NCBI RefSeq assembly: GCF_001659605.2
Contig: NC_035170.2
Location: 21,281,190-21,345,189, forward strand
Direction: 5' to 3'
Source of the DNA: Manihot esculenta
Taxonomy: Eukaryota; Streptophyta; Magnoliopsida; Malpighiales; Euphorbiaceae
DNA: 64,000 nt
A program made the position numbers and the translations under genes. Below are positions 33,061 through 46,700 of this stretch, in pieces. How positions within the stretch are numbered: the first letter of the stretch is position 1; each line of letters begins with the position of its first letter. Under the pieces are notes generated by a model that made no database searches, was not told the DNA's origin, and saw only the letters and a program-made list of their open reading frames with translations.

Positions 33061-34940
33061 AACTTGTTTATATATTTAAATGGCAAAAATTTTATTAAAT
33101 TAATTATTTTAAAATTTTAAAATCAATCGAAATCCAATTAAATTTCCAACTAATTGGTTGTTATTCTAATTCAAGAAAATAAGGTCTGTAAACAGGCTCC
33201 TAATATAAGGTTTTGGTTCAGTCCTGATTTTGATTGTTTTGATTTCAATCTGATTCAAGATTCAGACCATATTGTGGCCAGGCCTACTCTCAGCTGCACT
33301 AAACCCATTGGTATGATGAGGATAAACCTCCTCTTAGACATGGTCGCGGTCTAGTTTGGATTGTGAACCATACCGATTAAATTTAAGATTGGATCCGTTA
33401 ATTAATTTTAGTTTTTAATCGGAGTGAAACTTTAAATTAGGGCCGATTTTAATTTTTTCTTTCGTGAATTAAAATTAAAATCAGATCGGAACTGATCGAT
33501 TTGAACTGATAATTTAATTCGATTTCAATTCAATTTTTTATTTATCAAATAAATCATTTTAAAAAATTATATCTAAATTTAAATTTATTTTTAACTTATA
33601 AAAAATATTATTTATATTTAAATGTAATATTATTTTATTTTTATATTATATGTGTATTATTTTATTTTTTATATTATGTAAATGCATACATTTTACTATT
33701 TACTCATTTAATAAAATATATATTTAATAATATTTAAGATTTATATTTTTTTTTACATTTTATTTAAATTTTTTATCTTTAAATTTTTTAAAATGAAATT
33801 GAATTAACAGTTTATAATGTAAATTTAATCGAAATAAACTGTGAGTACTTTAAAATCAAACCGAAACTGTTAAAAAATTAAAACTGTCTTAAATAATTTT
33901 AAATCAAGCTTATTTTAATTTAATTTAAAAATAAAATTAAACTGTCGATTCCAAATCAAAATCAAACCAGAATTGGCTGATGGTCATATCTGAGAATGCG
34001 TATCAATTCCTCTTAGGACTCCATCTATTTTATGAAAATATTTTAGATATATATATAATGATTTTTATTTATAAAATTCATTTTTATTTTTTAATTGTAA
34101 TATTAAAAATAAAACAATGTTAATAAAATTTATGTAATGGTACTAATAAAACTCTCAAAATTTAAATAATATGAAAGCTATTTTCCCTTTAAAATATTTT
34201 AATTTTTTCAAACACTAAAAATAAATTAATATATATTTTTTCATGAAACTTTAGTTAATCTCCATTTTTTACTAGACATTTTATATCATAAGTGATTGTT
34301 CAGTATGTAAAAAAAAGAAGAAAAAGATAGAATTTTTATTTTTATTAAAATTAAAAAAGTTGAATTTAAAATTAAAAAAGTTGAATTTAAAATCTCTCAA
34401 ATTTAATCCAATTCACTCAGCAATTAAACTAGTTGGTGAAAGCAAGAGAAAGATGAACTTGCAAATATATATTTTAGCAGTCAGCACCAATGATTTGATA
34501 ATAGGCCAAATTTGATATGATCTTTACGCAAAAAGGTACACATTGATTCTTTCATTATTAATTTTTAATACTTAAATTTTATAAAATTGTAACAATTTAA
34601 TTTTTAAAGTTTATAAAATATAACTATTAAACCATTTAATTTTATAAAGTATAATTATTTAATACTTGAAAATTTAAAATATGTATTCTCATATTAACTG
34701 TACGAATTAAATAGTTATATTTTTATAAAAGTTAAATATTAAAAATTAATAAAAAAATAAAGTATGAATTAATTTTGATGAAAAAGTTGGAGGTTAAATT
34801 GTATATATCTTTTGAATTAGATATTATGATTAGAGAAATATAGCTTCCTTTTGGTACATAAACGCATCAATTTAGATAAATTTTTTTTCAAAATTATTTA
34901 TTATATTAATAAAATTTCATCAAATAAAGAGATATATCAT
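33061..34940. other. AT-rich intergenic DNA with unassigned repeat remnants
   Basis: No gene is recognised. 33140-33990 has a somewhat structured composition (repeated GATTTTGATT/AAATCAAAATC blocks in opposite orientation near the two ends), possibly an old non-autonomous DNA transposon, but I could not define termini. Confidence 0.4.
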
Positions 34941-35836
34941 TCTAAATAGAGGGACGATTATACCTGATATTCTCTAATCAAAATATGAGCAGTTAGAGTA
35001 GCATTACGACGAATCCATCTAACAGAAATATCAGTTTTATAATCTAACAAATATTTACAATCATTTAAAATCAAACCATGTATAAGATAATTTGGCAAAA
35101 ATGCTCCTCAAGTGTCTGTTTAAACTCATAAGATAATTTGCCAAAAATACTCCTTCTTCTTTCTCATCTCTCGAGCATAAATTATTAAAATCTCCCGAAC
35201 AAAGTCACGGAAAATAGTTTCTATGAGATAAAACTCGAATAAGGTTCCAAGACTGACGTCGTTGTTGCGATTCCGAACACTCATAATAATAAGTAAACCT
35301 CCATTGAATATTACCTTCAGAAATAACCGAATCAATAAAATTTGAAAAAAGCCAATCACAAAAACAGACCCATAACTCTTCCACATTAATGAAATGCCTC
35401 ATCTCGATTCTTGTTTATTGACTGAGAAGCAACTATCAAAATATAAAAAATTACGAAAAAATTCCATACAAGAATTAAGAGTTTTTGTTTCCATCAAAAA
35501 TAAAATGTTCGGCTTGTAACTAGAAACCAAATCCTTCAATGCAATAACTGTCCGAGGATTCCCGCCATAACTCTGGCAAAGAGATCTGCATATTCTGAAA
35601 ATTGATTGGATTATATGTGAGAAACATCCCCACCATACAGAAATTATAAGTGACGATCGGAATATCTCTAGAGTTTTTAATAGGTCAATTGACGCAGATC
35701 GTCTTTGATGGAGAATGAAAAAGAAAAAGTTATATTTAAAAAAGAAAAAAAGGCAAGAATATCGAGTTATAAAGAGATTATTGAGAGAAATTTGCATCAA
35801 TTTAGATAATGCACCAATTACTCCATCCAAACACAA
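34941..35836 (-). pseudogene. Collapsed LINE (non-LTR retrotransposon): endonuclease and RNase H pieces
   Basis: Read right to left. 35836 to about 35399 enters an apurinic-type endonuclease with the recognisable NPRTVIALKDLV ... KPNILFLMETKT block. The next frame (35402-35205) continues it (IQWRFTYYYECSESQQRRQS), and a third gives the GDFN-box neighbourhood in mutated form; at least two frameshifts separate them. Then, at a short near-repeat (GATAATTTGSCAAAAAT at about 35086 and 35130), the sequence jumps to the C-terminal RNase H end (about 34950-35070: LDYKTDISVRWIRRNATLTA, then HILIRE). The whole reverse transcriptase is missing. It is a relic. Confidence 0.75.
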
Positions 35837-36066
35837 TATAAGGAGATGATTAATTTTGTTGCAGCCTCAATATTTTGTTTATAGAAATTATTTAATAACA
35901 AATATTAATTATTTTTTTCTTACTTTGATTATAATAACAAACGATTTTTAATATTAAAAATATAAATTGATCTGTTATTAAAAATTTTAAAAATCATTAT
36001 TTTAATTGGTTTTATAAAATAGACTAATTTGATTCTAAAACAAGAGGTTAAAGTAAATTGCTTAAA

Positions 36067-37064
36067 AAAGGTAAATTATAATTTAGTTTTTGATTTTTAA
36101 TATAATTAACGGATTGATTTTATATTTTTAAAATTGAACACTTAAATTTTTGTATAATTAATCCGTCTAGACGAAAAATTTTTTCATCCATAATTTCATT
36201 AATGAATAGGTTAAAAAGAAAATAAATTTTTAAAATATCTAAAATACCCTTATAAACACTTGAATAACATTTTATATTGTATAAATTACATTTTAGTTCA
36301 TGAATTTTAGCGAACCAAATACTTAATTCCTCTATATTCAGTCCATCCAAAATTATAATTTTTCCATCCATTAATAGACATTAGTTTAAAGCTATTGGGT
36401 GATTAAACTTCTAAAAATATAATTTTTTTTAAAAATATTTTTTAAAAAAATCTATAATCTATTTAAAAATTACTTGATAACACTTAAAAATGGTTTAAAT
36501 TGTAAATATTTTTTGAAAATTTTAAAATTATCAAGTATCTGAGTATTTTAATGAATGAAAAATTAAAGAATAAAAAGTGTTAAAATTTAATTAAATATGG
36601 TAATCTGGATAAAAGTTAATGTGAATTTAAGTGCTCTTTTAAAGGAAAAAAAACCAAATTATTTAAATTTAAATAGATAAAGAAAAATGGATGAAATATT
36701 AATTTTTTAATATTTTTAATTTAAAAAAAAACAATAAAGATATTTTCATAGGTTTTTAATGACAAAAAATAAATGAAAAGATTAAAATCTAAAAAGACTA
36801 ATTATACAGAAATTAAATGTTTAATTTTAAAAATATATAAATTGATTCATTAATTATATTAAAATTTAAAGCGTAACGTATAGTTTATCCATTTAAAAAT
36901 AATAATAAAAATTATTTTTATATTTTTAACAGTAAAAAATAAGTGAAAGAATCTCCCATTTGAACAAATCTAATTATAGAGGAATTTACATGTTTGATTT
37001 TAAAAATATAGATATGGATACATTGATTAGGTTAAAATTCAGAGATCATACTGTGATTTACCCT
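36067..37064. repeat. Second fold-back element family (FB2)
   Basis: The left end (about 36067-36175: GGTAAATTATAATTTAG ... TTTTTAAAATTGAACACTTA ... AATTAATCCGTCTAG) reappears inverted at about 36790-36890 and again, more diverged, at 36960-37064. There is a long-TIR, non-coding structure about 820 bp long plus an extra terminal copy. The open frame at 36120-36371 lies in the left arm and is not a gene. Confidence 0.6.
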
Positions 37065-38135
37065 AATAAATTTTAAACAAAATTAGACAACACCCTAAAG
37101 TTTAGGGATAAAAATGTGACGTTTTTTCTTTTCTTCTTTAGATGGAATCTATTTTTCCCTTTTTTCTGTAGCTATTTGTCCAAATTTGTCGCAAGTAATC
37201 AACCACAATTTTTTATAGATAATTCTTGAATTTCATATTTTTCATTGTATTATATTTCTCATATAAATATTAGCAACAATTTTTTTTGTCCATAACCATT
37301 AATGACTTTTACAAGTAATCTTCTCAATTTATATATATAAATATTATTTAATTCGTTAATAGTTCGTAATTATTATTTAATTTTAAATATATTTATATAA
37401 TATTTTTATAATATTATATAATTATTTTTAATTTTTAATATTGTTTTTATTTTAGTTAATCTTAAAATTACACATTAATTTAAAATATTTTTTTTGTTAA
37501 ATTAATTTATTAAGAGTAATATTTTTATTTAATTTTTAATTTATTAGAATCATACTGAGAATCTTCTTCACCGTTTATGTAAACATCATTAATTATAGGA
37601 ATTTATCTAATGTAGTTGGGATCTCCAAATTTTCATTTATACAATTTTAAACATCATCAATTAGAATAAATTTTCATTACATGGTGTAACCACAGAAATT
37701 AGTTTTTTCATTTTAGGAAAAAAACATTAAATTCATATTTAGGAAATTTAAATTTTTATTTTTATTTTTTTTTATTTTTTACTGTGTATACCATTAGTGT
37801 AATAGAAATTTTTTTTAATATTTATTTTTTTCTTATTCTATATTAAATTAAATAGGATATTAACCATGCCAATCAAAATTAATTTTTTTATTTAAAAAAA
37901 ACACCATATATATTTTTTAAAAAATTGATTTTTTATTCTAATTGATTTTTTCATTCTTCACCATGTATATCATTAATATAATAGGAAATTTTTTTAATAT
38001 TAATTTTTTATTCTTCTATATTAAATTAAATAAAGTATTAAATAAAATTAATCAATAATATGTAAATGAAAGGTATTAATTATTGAATGATAATCTGAAA
38101 TTCAATAGAAAGTAAGATTAGAGTATGAATGTGAA
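37065..38135. other. AT-rich intergenic DNA, nothing recognised
   Basis: No coding, RNA or clear transposon signal. Short diverged internal repeats (TTTTTTAATATTTATTTTTT type) only. Confidence 0.5.
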
Positions 38136-38580
38136 CTTAGTTTTGTTGGCTCCATCTCCTTCTCTTTATTTTTTTTTTTTATCTTTTTGCGATATATAAC
38201 TGTCGTCCTATATTTTTACATTGTTATTTTTGCATAGGACCATACGTACTGATGTATGGTCCTTTTTCTTATCCTCAAATGGTTATTTAATACCTTTCAG
38301 CGTCATATAGATATGATTTTGGACCTCCGAGTCCGTTGTTCCGCATATTCATCACTTCTAATGAGTTAGACCTCTTTCACGTGTTGTTCCTTATTTGGTT
38401 CGATTTATCCGAACAAAACATGAACTGATTGCTAGTGGTCCGGCCTGCACATTAGACTTGAATGAGTTATGGCTTGACTTTTCAATGTTGACTCGACTGC
38501 TGGCCAGATATAAGAGGCCAGCGATTATTATAGGAAATACCAGAAAATTAATTTTTTACTGTATTTCTTTAAAAAATTGA
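38136..38580. other. GC-richer island of unknown nature
   Basis: About 440 bp of balanced composition in an AT desert. It contains a perfect 10-bp-stem hairpin (AGGACCATAC / GTATGGTCCT, 38236-38263) and a CACGTG box (about 38379). The open frame 38395-38580 has no recognised domain. It may be a piece of an unrecognised LTR or other transposon. Confidence 0.4.
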
Positions 38581-38896
38581 TTAAAAACCAGAAAATTAAC
38601 TTTTATTAAATTTATATTGTTATATTAGTATTAATATTTTCTTAATAAGGTATATGATTTTTTTAGAGTAATTACATTTTTATACTCGTTTCTAATTTTT
38701 TTTTACATATTTATTTTATTAGTTTCTCTATTTTTATTATGCTTCAATTGTTTTAAATGAAAAGTTAATTTTTCCATTTTTTTTCATTCTTTTGTAAATT
38801 TTTTTTATATTTTCGGTCTCTTCAAATGTTCTTATAGTTTTTTTATTGATACAATGACTTCCACGGACTTTTATTTTAATGAATTATTAATTTATC

Positions 38897-38927
<31 letters not shown>

Positions 38928-41900
38928 TTTCCCGAAAGGACACAAACATAATTTTAGAATTAAAAAACATGTTTTATAAAGTAATATTAGAAATAATTTA
39001 TTATTTTAAATTTATTTAATATATATTAAAACTTATAATAACAGAGAAAAGTAGAATAATGAATTTAAATTCTAAAATTAATAATTTAAATAATCAACAT
39101 GTAAAATAATTTAAATTTAATAATAAAAAGAAATAAAAATATTTATATAATAATTAAGGCAACTTCGATTTTTATATAAAAACCACATAAATAAAATTAT
39201 TTATTTTTTTTGACTTTAATATTTTTCTTCAATTTTTAATCTACTTCATCATCTTCATCTTAAATAACTATGGATAATACGGCTTTAATTTTTTTATTCA
39301 TTCTTTTACTTTTTCATTATTAGCTTTAATTACGTTTGATGGTAACTTTTTTTTTTTTAAAATAAAAATCGAAAATTGAGAGAGTAAAATACGAGATTTT
39401 TCAAATTTACGCATATTTCAATTTTAAATGTCTGATACTATTTTTTTTGTAGAACTGTCAAAATTTTTACTTTTATTTATTTTGATAAAAAAATTATATT
39501 TTTTTTCTTAATATAAAATCATTTTTTTAAAAATAAATTCTCTTGTAAAATGAATTCTTTTTGAACCTGCATAATGAAAAAAAAAATTATATAAAGTATT
39601 TGTTCAATTTAAAATTTTTTTTGAAATGTCAATTTAAATTTAAAATTATAAATTTAAAAATTATATATACATAAATCTTCTTTAATTTTCTTTAATATAT
39701 TTACTAACTAGACATTCAATTCTTTAATATATTTATTAACTGGACATGCAATTAATATTTCAATATTATAAAATATAATGGATTGTTTTCTCTTCATTTA
39801 TAATATTGAAACTAAATATATACTAATAATGTAATACAAATGATAAAATAAAAATTTATATTGTTAAGTTTATTATATTAAAATTAAATAAAAATAAATT
39901 TGAAAAGACGGATATTCCAACCACTTATTCACAAATCTCACTTCGAAAATAGTTATTTCAGTTTCAGCCACTCGAATTTTCGATATTCCTTCAAACGCTG
40001 TATTTATGGAAAAAACCCGAAGATTTCAAAGGTTTGTAGCACTACTTCTCAATAAATTCAACATTTAAAAGGTTATATCTTGCTTTATTATCACCATTAT
40101 TATAGATTTTATTGCCACATTTCTAACAAAGATTTATACAAAGAATTATAACATTTAGTACCCCAATAAATAAATATAAAATTATTATAAATAATTGAAC
40201 AATTTATTAAATTTATAATTAAATATTATATATCAAATAATTATATATTTTACAAAATACTTGCTTAAAATGTCATATCAACTATTTATTTTAATTAAAC
40301 TTTTGATACTTCAATAAATTTTATTGAATTTGATAAAAAAAAATGGTTATTTCAATTTTATTATAATTATAATTATAAAAAAAATAAAATATTATTAGAA
40401 ATAATTTTATTTATAAAATATATAAAATATAAAATTATTATAAAAATTAACGATTTACTTTTTACCAAATTCATCTATCTCAAAAATATTTAAATTTAAT
40501 ATTATTATATTTATTGAGATAATTTACCGTTATAATTTATAATAATAATATTTATTTTTTAAAATAATAATAAACATTTATATAATATATCATATAACTT
40601 AATATTAATATTAATTCCTAGTAAGTAGCAATATCAGCAATTCTTCCATCAAGGATAAATTCTATTTAAGGTTAAAAGAGAATAAAATAATTAAATAAAA
40701 AAATAAATTTAATTAAATATAAAAAAATTATTTAACATATATATAATAAGCACTTACAGATTTAACCGGGTGATAAGTGCATCTAAATAAATTTAAGAGA
40801 TCTCAAGTTGTACTCTCAATCTCCAATTTCTAATTTAAAAATATATATATATATATATCATAAAAAAATTATAATTACTCTTTAATTGTTTTTTTTAATA
40901 TGAACAATTATACTTGAAAAGTTTACACATAAAAATAATAATTTAATATAAAATACAATCTATTTAATAAATAAAAAAATAAAAAAAATTTATAATTTTA
41001 TTTTCTTTAACTTCATGTTTTAAATCATTAAATTTTCTGAAGTTAAATCTCACCATCGCTGGACAAATTACAATAATACACTCTTTCATAAAAATAAATT
41101 GAATAAGCGATATTTTAAATTATTTCATGAATATGAAAATAAACGGTATTAATTTTTTTAATCACACCATTGGTTATAGTATAATTCTTTCTTTTATGAA
41201 ATGAATCTTTAAAAATTTTAACAACATTATTAAACATGAGGACTTCAATTTTAATTTATAAATTATATGAATCATAAAATTAAATATAGAGTATTAAAAA
41301 AATTATAATAAAATAATATTTACCTTTATATAAGCCAAAATTATTTTTTTTTTTTAAATTCAATAGATCCAATCTTAAAGGTAAATAATTTGATGCTCCA
41401 TTCTTTTTGCTTTACCAGCGATTTATTAATTAAAGTTTCTATTTTTGTATTATTGTATATTTTTTCTACTATTTTATTTTCTTCTATCGTGATATTATTA
41501 TTTAAAATAAAAGAAACTGAATAATTATATATAGAATTTCAAAAGTATTATCCATTACATTGAAGTGAAAATAATAAATATCATGAGTGTGTTACCCTGC
41601 ATATAAAGTATTATATTCATTATATATTTACAGAATTAATGATAAGACTAAAAAATGAAGAGTTCACAAATTTAATTTGGTGTAATTTTTACAGCCGAAA
41701 TTGTTTTGATGTAATTTGTGCGGCTCTAATCAATTAGTAAAAAATTCCTTTCTCCTTGATTTGATATATACATACTTTTATTTAACATCATGTGAGAGGG
41801 TTACCCATATTAAATTTAGAATGAATTAGAATTAAATATTAAAAATAAGAAATTTTTTTTATTTATTTCAGAAAATAGATATAAAAAATTTACAAATACA

Positions 41901-42380
41901 ATTTTTTTTAATATTTACTTCAAACAATAAATATTTTTTAATATTTATTTTAAACAATAAATATTTAAAAAATTCACACGTAAACTATGGTTTAATATTA
42001 TTGAGGAAATTTTCACTATATCTACTCTTCGATTGGTATTGTAATAATTTAAAAAATATCTATATTTAAAGTTTAAAAATTTTAAAAATTTTTTAAACGT
42101 GATTCATTCATTATTTAAAAAAATGTTGTATCATCATGCTTGGAAATTTTTTTTAATATTTATTTTTTACTCTTTTTATATTAAATTAATTAGAATATTA
42201 AATAAATTTAATATTTGTTTTTTATTCTTTAATATTAAATTAAATAAAAATGATAAAAATATATAAAAAAAAAACAATATAAAAAATTCCATTATTCTCC
42301 CTCGACTTGCCACACATTTATATATATAATAGATTAGCTATGAAATTTAGGGCATAAATAATTCCCAATAATCTCTTTTA
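38581..42380. other. Long AT-rich intergenic stretch with microsatellites
   Basis: Nearly 4 kb with no gene. Simple repeats include (AAT)n at about 38897-38925 and (AT)n at about 40842-40858. Many poly-T tracts. Confidence 0.55.
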
Positions 42381-43741
42381 TAGTTATTTCGATACATATG
42401 CTTCTCTGGTAGACATTACATCAATAAGAGTGCCGTTTACATTAATATTTTTCTTATGGGTACAAATTAATCGATCATCAAAGATGTATAAATACATTTC
42501 AATAAATAATTGTGAAATGTATCTGTGTCGGATTAGTACCACCGAATTCTTCTGAAGCTGATGAAGATACAGTGATAATGAAACAACAATTTGATGTTTC
42601 AAGGGAGATCTCTTCAAGAAGAAGAGAGCAAATGACAAATATACCAAATTAATCAAAGATAGATCATCTAGTAAAATGAAGGATACCCTGATTCTGAAGC
42701 ATGGGCAACTGACCCAAATCAACACACAAGAATAGAGAAAAGTACCAGTCGTGGAAGACAGGCACACATAAGAAGAATGGCAATGATAGCGTTCTGAGCA
42801 CGTGTCAAGCAAGATCGACGAATGAATGAATGGACAATTGCAGAAAGGGATTCTCATATAGAATCAATCTACTATGCACTCAAGATACAAGCGAGTCCCA
42901 TTTAATTTTCTTTTAAGGGACTCTGTAGCTTATTTTTTGGGTCCATAATGACCTCAAATGCAGACAAGTTTTTTCCACTGAGGGATAGCCAAGGCCATGT
43001 CTTGCAAATTGATTAAAGATAATGGCAGATGTCATAGATGTAATTGGTGCAATTCCAAATACATACTTGGTCACTGTTCAACTCGAAACCACAAGAAGAA
43101 TTTTAGTAATTTCACCATAGAGCCTACAAAATGTTAAAAGGGGTCTCTAAGATGATATAGCCTCGCAAGTAGGAGGGCTCACAAGCCATAAAAAGTTTGC
43201 AGGCAATTACATCAAACAAGGAATACAAGATCACTTATTTAGAATCATAATCAACAGCAACTAAAAAGATTCCTACAATCCTACATCTGATTACAAAGGT
43301 CATTTTGCATAAAGAGAACTACTTCAAGCACATGCTTCTCCATGTGCATGGATTAAGCTATGTTCTGAACCTGATTAGGGCTTGTATTGTATGCCCTAAC
43401 AAATTCCAAAACCAATAAAACAAATTTCTTCTTCTGAATGCTACAAACAAGCAACTCTTATCACAATAGTTGCTCCAGTTCTTGGCAACAAGGACCGACC
43501 ACAAAGAGTAAGTTGTAGAGAAAAGGGAAAAAGAAAATAACAAATTATCATTTGTAACTATTTAAAAAGGAAAGCTGCCTATGCAATTGAAATCTAGCTA
43601 ACCAGCAGGATCCACAGCTAAATATATTGTATACCCTGCAAAAGAGGCCTTCCATATTTACAAATGTGCAACATCAGCATGCAATAAATATGTATTTCAG
43701 TGCCTATCAACTATCTCATTGCTCCTCCTTGACCATCTCCA
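42381..43741 (-). other. Region downstream of TRB; 3' UTR plus unassigned sequence
   Basis: The part next to the TRB stop (about 43300-43741) is probably 3' UTR on the - strand. 42384-42857 (-) is a 157-codon open frame with no domain I recognise. Its composition is more balanced than the flanking DNA, so it could be a decayed gene fragment or transcribed flank. I do not call it a gene. Confidence 0.3.
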
Positions 43742-46700
43742 TCAAGCTCGGACCATCTGCATATGTTAGCAAAACATCTCTGTTCAAAGGAACAGTAAAG
43801 CAAAAGATGCAAGAGAATCATTACATATTTCCCGGGATGCATTACAAATATCATTCAGAGTCCATTAGCTAAGAGAACTTCCCTGGTCTCTAGTTTAAGA
43901 ACTACAATGTCAAGCAACCAAGTTTCAGAAGCAAAAAACAAAAGGAAATGATGAAGGAAAGGTTTATAGGTTATTACATCCAGACGTCCAAAACATCATT
44001 AGAAGGAAGAAAGGAGATCAATGCTCAAACTTGTGAATCAACGCTCAAAATTGTGAACCTTCTACCTATTTTTTTTTTAAATACAAAAAAAAAAAAGAAA
44101 ACAGATAATTCTGCAAAAGGACTTCTTCAGCAGAATACCCGCCTTCCAGTTTGATCTCAAATGCAAGTTTGATGAATTCCAAAACATCTATGTAAACTAA
44201 ACCAATAGTCAGAAAATGATAGAGTAATTAACTTTACCATATTCGGTGGTGTCCTTGATTTTAGTGTCTTCATAGCAGCTTCTGCAAATGCTTGTGCTGC
44301 TTCAGCATCTGCTTCTGCAGCCTCTGCCTCCCTTGCAGCCTCTTCAGCCTCTGCTATAGCAGCTTCTGCCTCTGCAACTGCTCGAGCAGCTGCTGCAGCA
44401 GCCTCTTGTGCAGTCATCGTTCTCATCTTGGCCAGCTCCAAATCAATCTGAGACTTTGTAAGCATATTAAAATCATCCCTCTCAACTCTAGGAGATATCC
44501 TCTGTCTTCCCTCCAAGAATGACATGGAAGAATTCCTCCTCCTGTCAGAAAATGTTGAAGTAGGTGCAATCCTATATTTGCGTTTAACCTACAAGAACAA
44601 AATTTGGAACTGGAATTAGGATCTACCTCTGAAATAATCAAATTGCTGTTACTTACTATATAGAGACAAACCAAAACATAACCACAAGTGTGTGCAAAAT
44701 GTAGTAGGAATTACAGTTAAATCCACATATCGTCACTATGCAGACCATATATAAATACATATCTGTAGCCATATCAGCTTTTGGTACAGATCAACATGCA
44801 AAAACCTCTAATTTCTTGTCTGCAAATAATCTCAAGAACAACCTCCTTAAGATTTAAATCCAGCATTGGATAGGCCGAACCCATCTTTTGTGTTTTATAC
44901 CAACCACTTATTCTAAAAACATAACTCCCGTGATTGCAAAAGCATGTTCTATCCAACGGATTGCAGCATTTAATTTAGGGCCTAATGGTTAAAAAATGTT
45001 AACTTAGCAAGTTCTTTCAATTCTATTCTATAATTTATCGAATTGGTTCATAAATTACAAGTTCTATTTCAATTATATCCAATGAATCAGTGACATTTGC
45101 TCATGCTAAGATAAGCTTCTGACATGGACAAAAATAGTCAACAGAGATTATATGGGCCCCTTCTAAAGCCTAATAGCTTGGAATGGTAGTAGCTTTGGAC
45201 AAAATATAGATTTCAAAAGGAATTCTACATGAGGGTGGACATTTTGAAAAATGTTGCAATTTGGTAACTCCTGGGGTTCAAAAGGAACCCATTTGCTTAT
45301 TTCATTGTTTAACTTCCATCTAAGCAACACACAGTAGCAGAGCTTGGAAATCATTTTTGCCGTCCAAACTGAAAATACTTATGTGAATATCTGTGAGTTA
45401 AATTTACCCTGGACGCTACTATTACAGCTTCTGACATGGACAAAAATAGTCAACAGAGATTATATGGGCCCCTTCTAAAGCCTAATAGCATGGAATGGTA
45501 GTAGCTTTGGACAAAATATAGATTTCAAAAGGAATTCTACATGAGGGTGGACATTTTGAAAAATGTTGCAATTTGGTAACTCCTGGGGTTCAAAAGGAAC
45601 CCATTTGCTTATTTCATTGTTTAACTTCCATCTAAGGAACACACAGTAGCAGAGCTTGGAAATCATTTTTGCCGTCCAAACTGAAAATACTTATGTGAAT
45701 ATCTGTGAGTTAAATTTACCCTGGACGCTACTATTACTTTGAATTGCTTGTAAAATATTACAAGAAAATTGAGGAATTGAACCACACTGAACTGATTTAT
45801 TTCATGGATCTAATGTTTACTCTTTAGTTGTATGCATGTATGTATATTTTTACTGTAATTGATTGGTCAGGTTGTTAATTGCTTAATTGTGAGGATGATT
45901 TGATTGCTGAATTAGAAGAAGTGAATTTTGTTTCTAGAAGTTCTTCAATTTTGCATGATTGCTGAAATTGAAAGAACATTGATGGACCAAACCAAACCAG
46001 ACTCTTTTTCACTTGGTTTAAGATTGAGTAGGTTTTTCATAAAATTCATTTAGTTTTTCATTTTGGATTGTTTTAGAACCAAACCTCCGATTGCACAAAA
46101 TCTAACCCCAAGTTTGGCTAAGGCTAGGCAATCAAAATGAAGACTAGAAGAAAATAATTAATTATTGAAAAGTAGAAAATGAAAACCGTGTATGTAGGTA
46201 TTTATATATTCTCATACAGCATGCTTTCACCAACTTCTTCATTTGAAACACGAGAAAGCGTCAAGAGGGTGTGAATAACCTACAACTAATGCAAGCCCTA
46301 AGTTTTATTCCAATATGTCAAACTAAAATATCAAGAAGTCCAACCATGGACATATCCCACTTGTTACAATGATAGAATGTCATACTCCATATCAGGTGGA
46401 ATTGGTTCAGTGGACTGCGCAATTCTCCTTGTCCTGTGGTAATGCACTATTTGGATGAGATAAAATTGGATCCTTGTTCAATCCAGTACTTTATCTATCC
46501 TCATTGCCAGTTAGAAAATTTGCCCAGTCTCGTGAGACAAGAATCATAACATTTATATTTTAAAAATATTTGAATAAAAGTAACACAAATCAATATGATA
46601 TTGCTTACAATATAAAATTTGAAGAATTTTTTTTTAATTCTTATTTGCATTATCTATATTGCCATCTATCATCTTATTTCTACGTTATATTCTCACGTAT

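Noticed and set aside
33130..33990. Possible DNA transposon with GATTTTGATT-type inverted blocks
   Set aside because: No TIR ends or target duplication could be fixed; left as unassigned.
38897..38925. (AAT)n tract considered as part of a CRISPR-like or telomeric array
   Set aside because: Simple microsatellite; no spacers and not the plant telomere repeat.
42384..42857. 157-codon open frame on the - strand
   Set aside because: No recognisable domain, no splice partners, Leu/Ser/Ile-rich composition; kept only as unassigned sequence.
44292..44522. Cys/Ser/Leu-rich + strand frame
   Set aside because: Antisense of the Ala/Glu coiled-coil exon of TRB.
45163..45666. Two identical 63-codon frames suggesting a duplicated small gene
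   Set aside because: They sit in a TRB intron and exist because of the 312-bp tandem duplication; no domain or start context.
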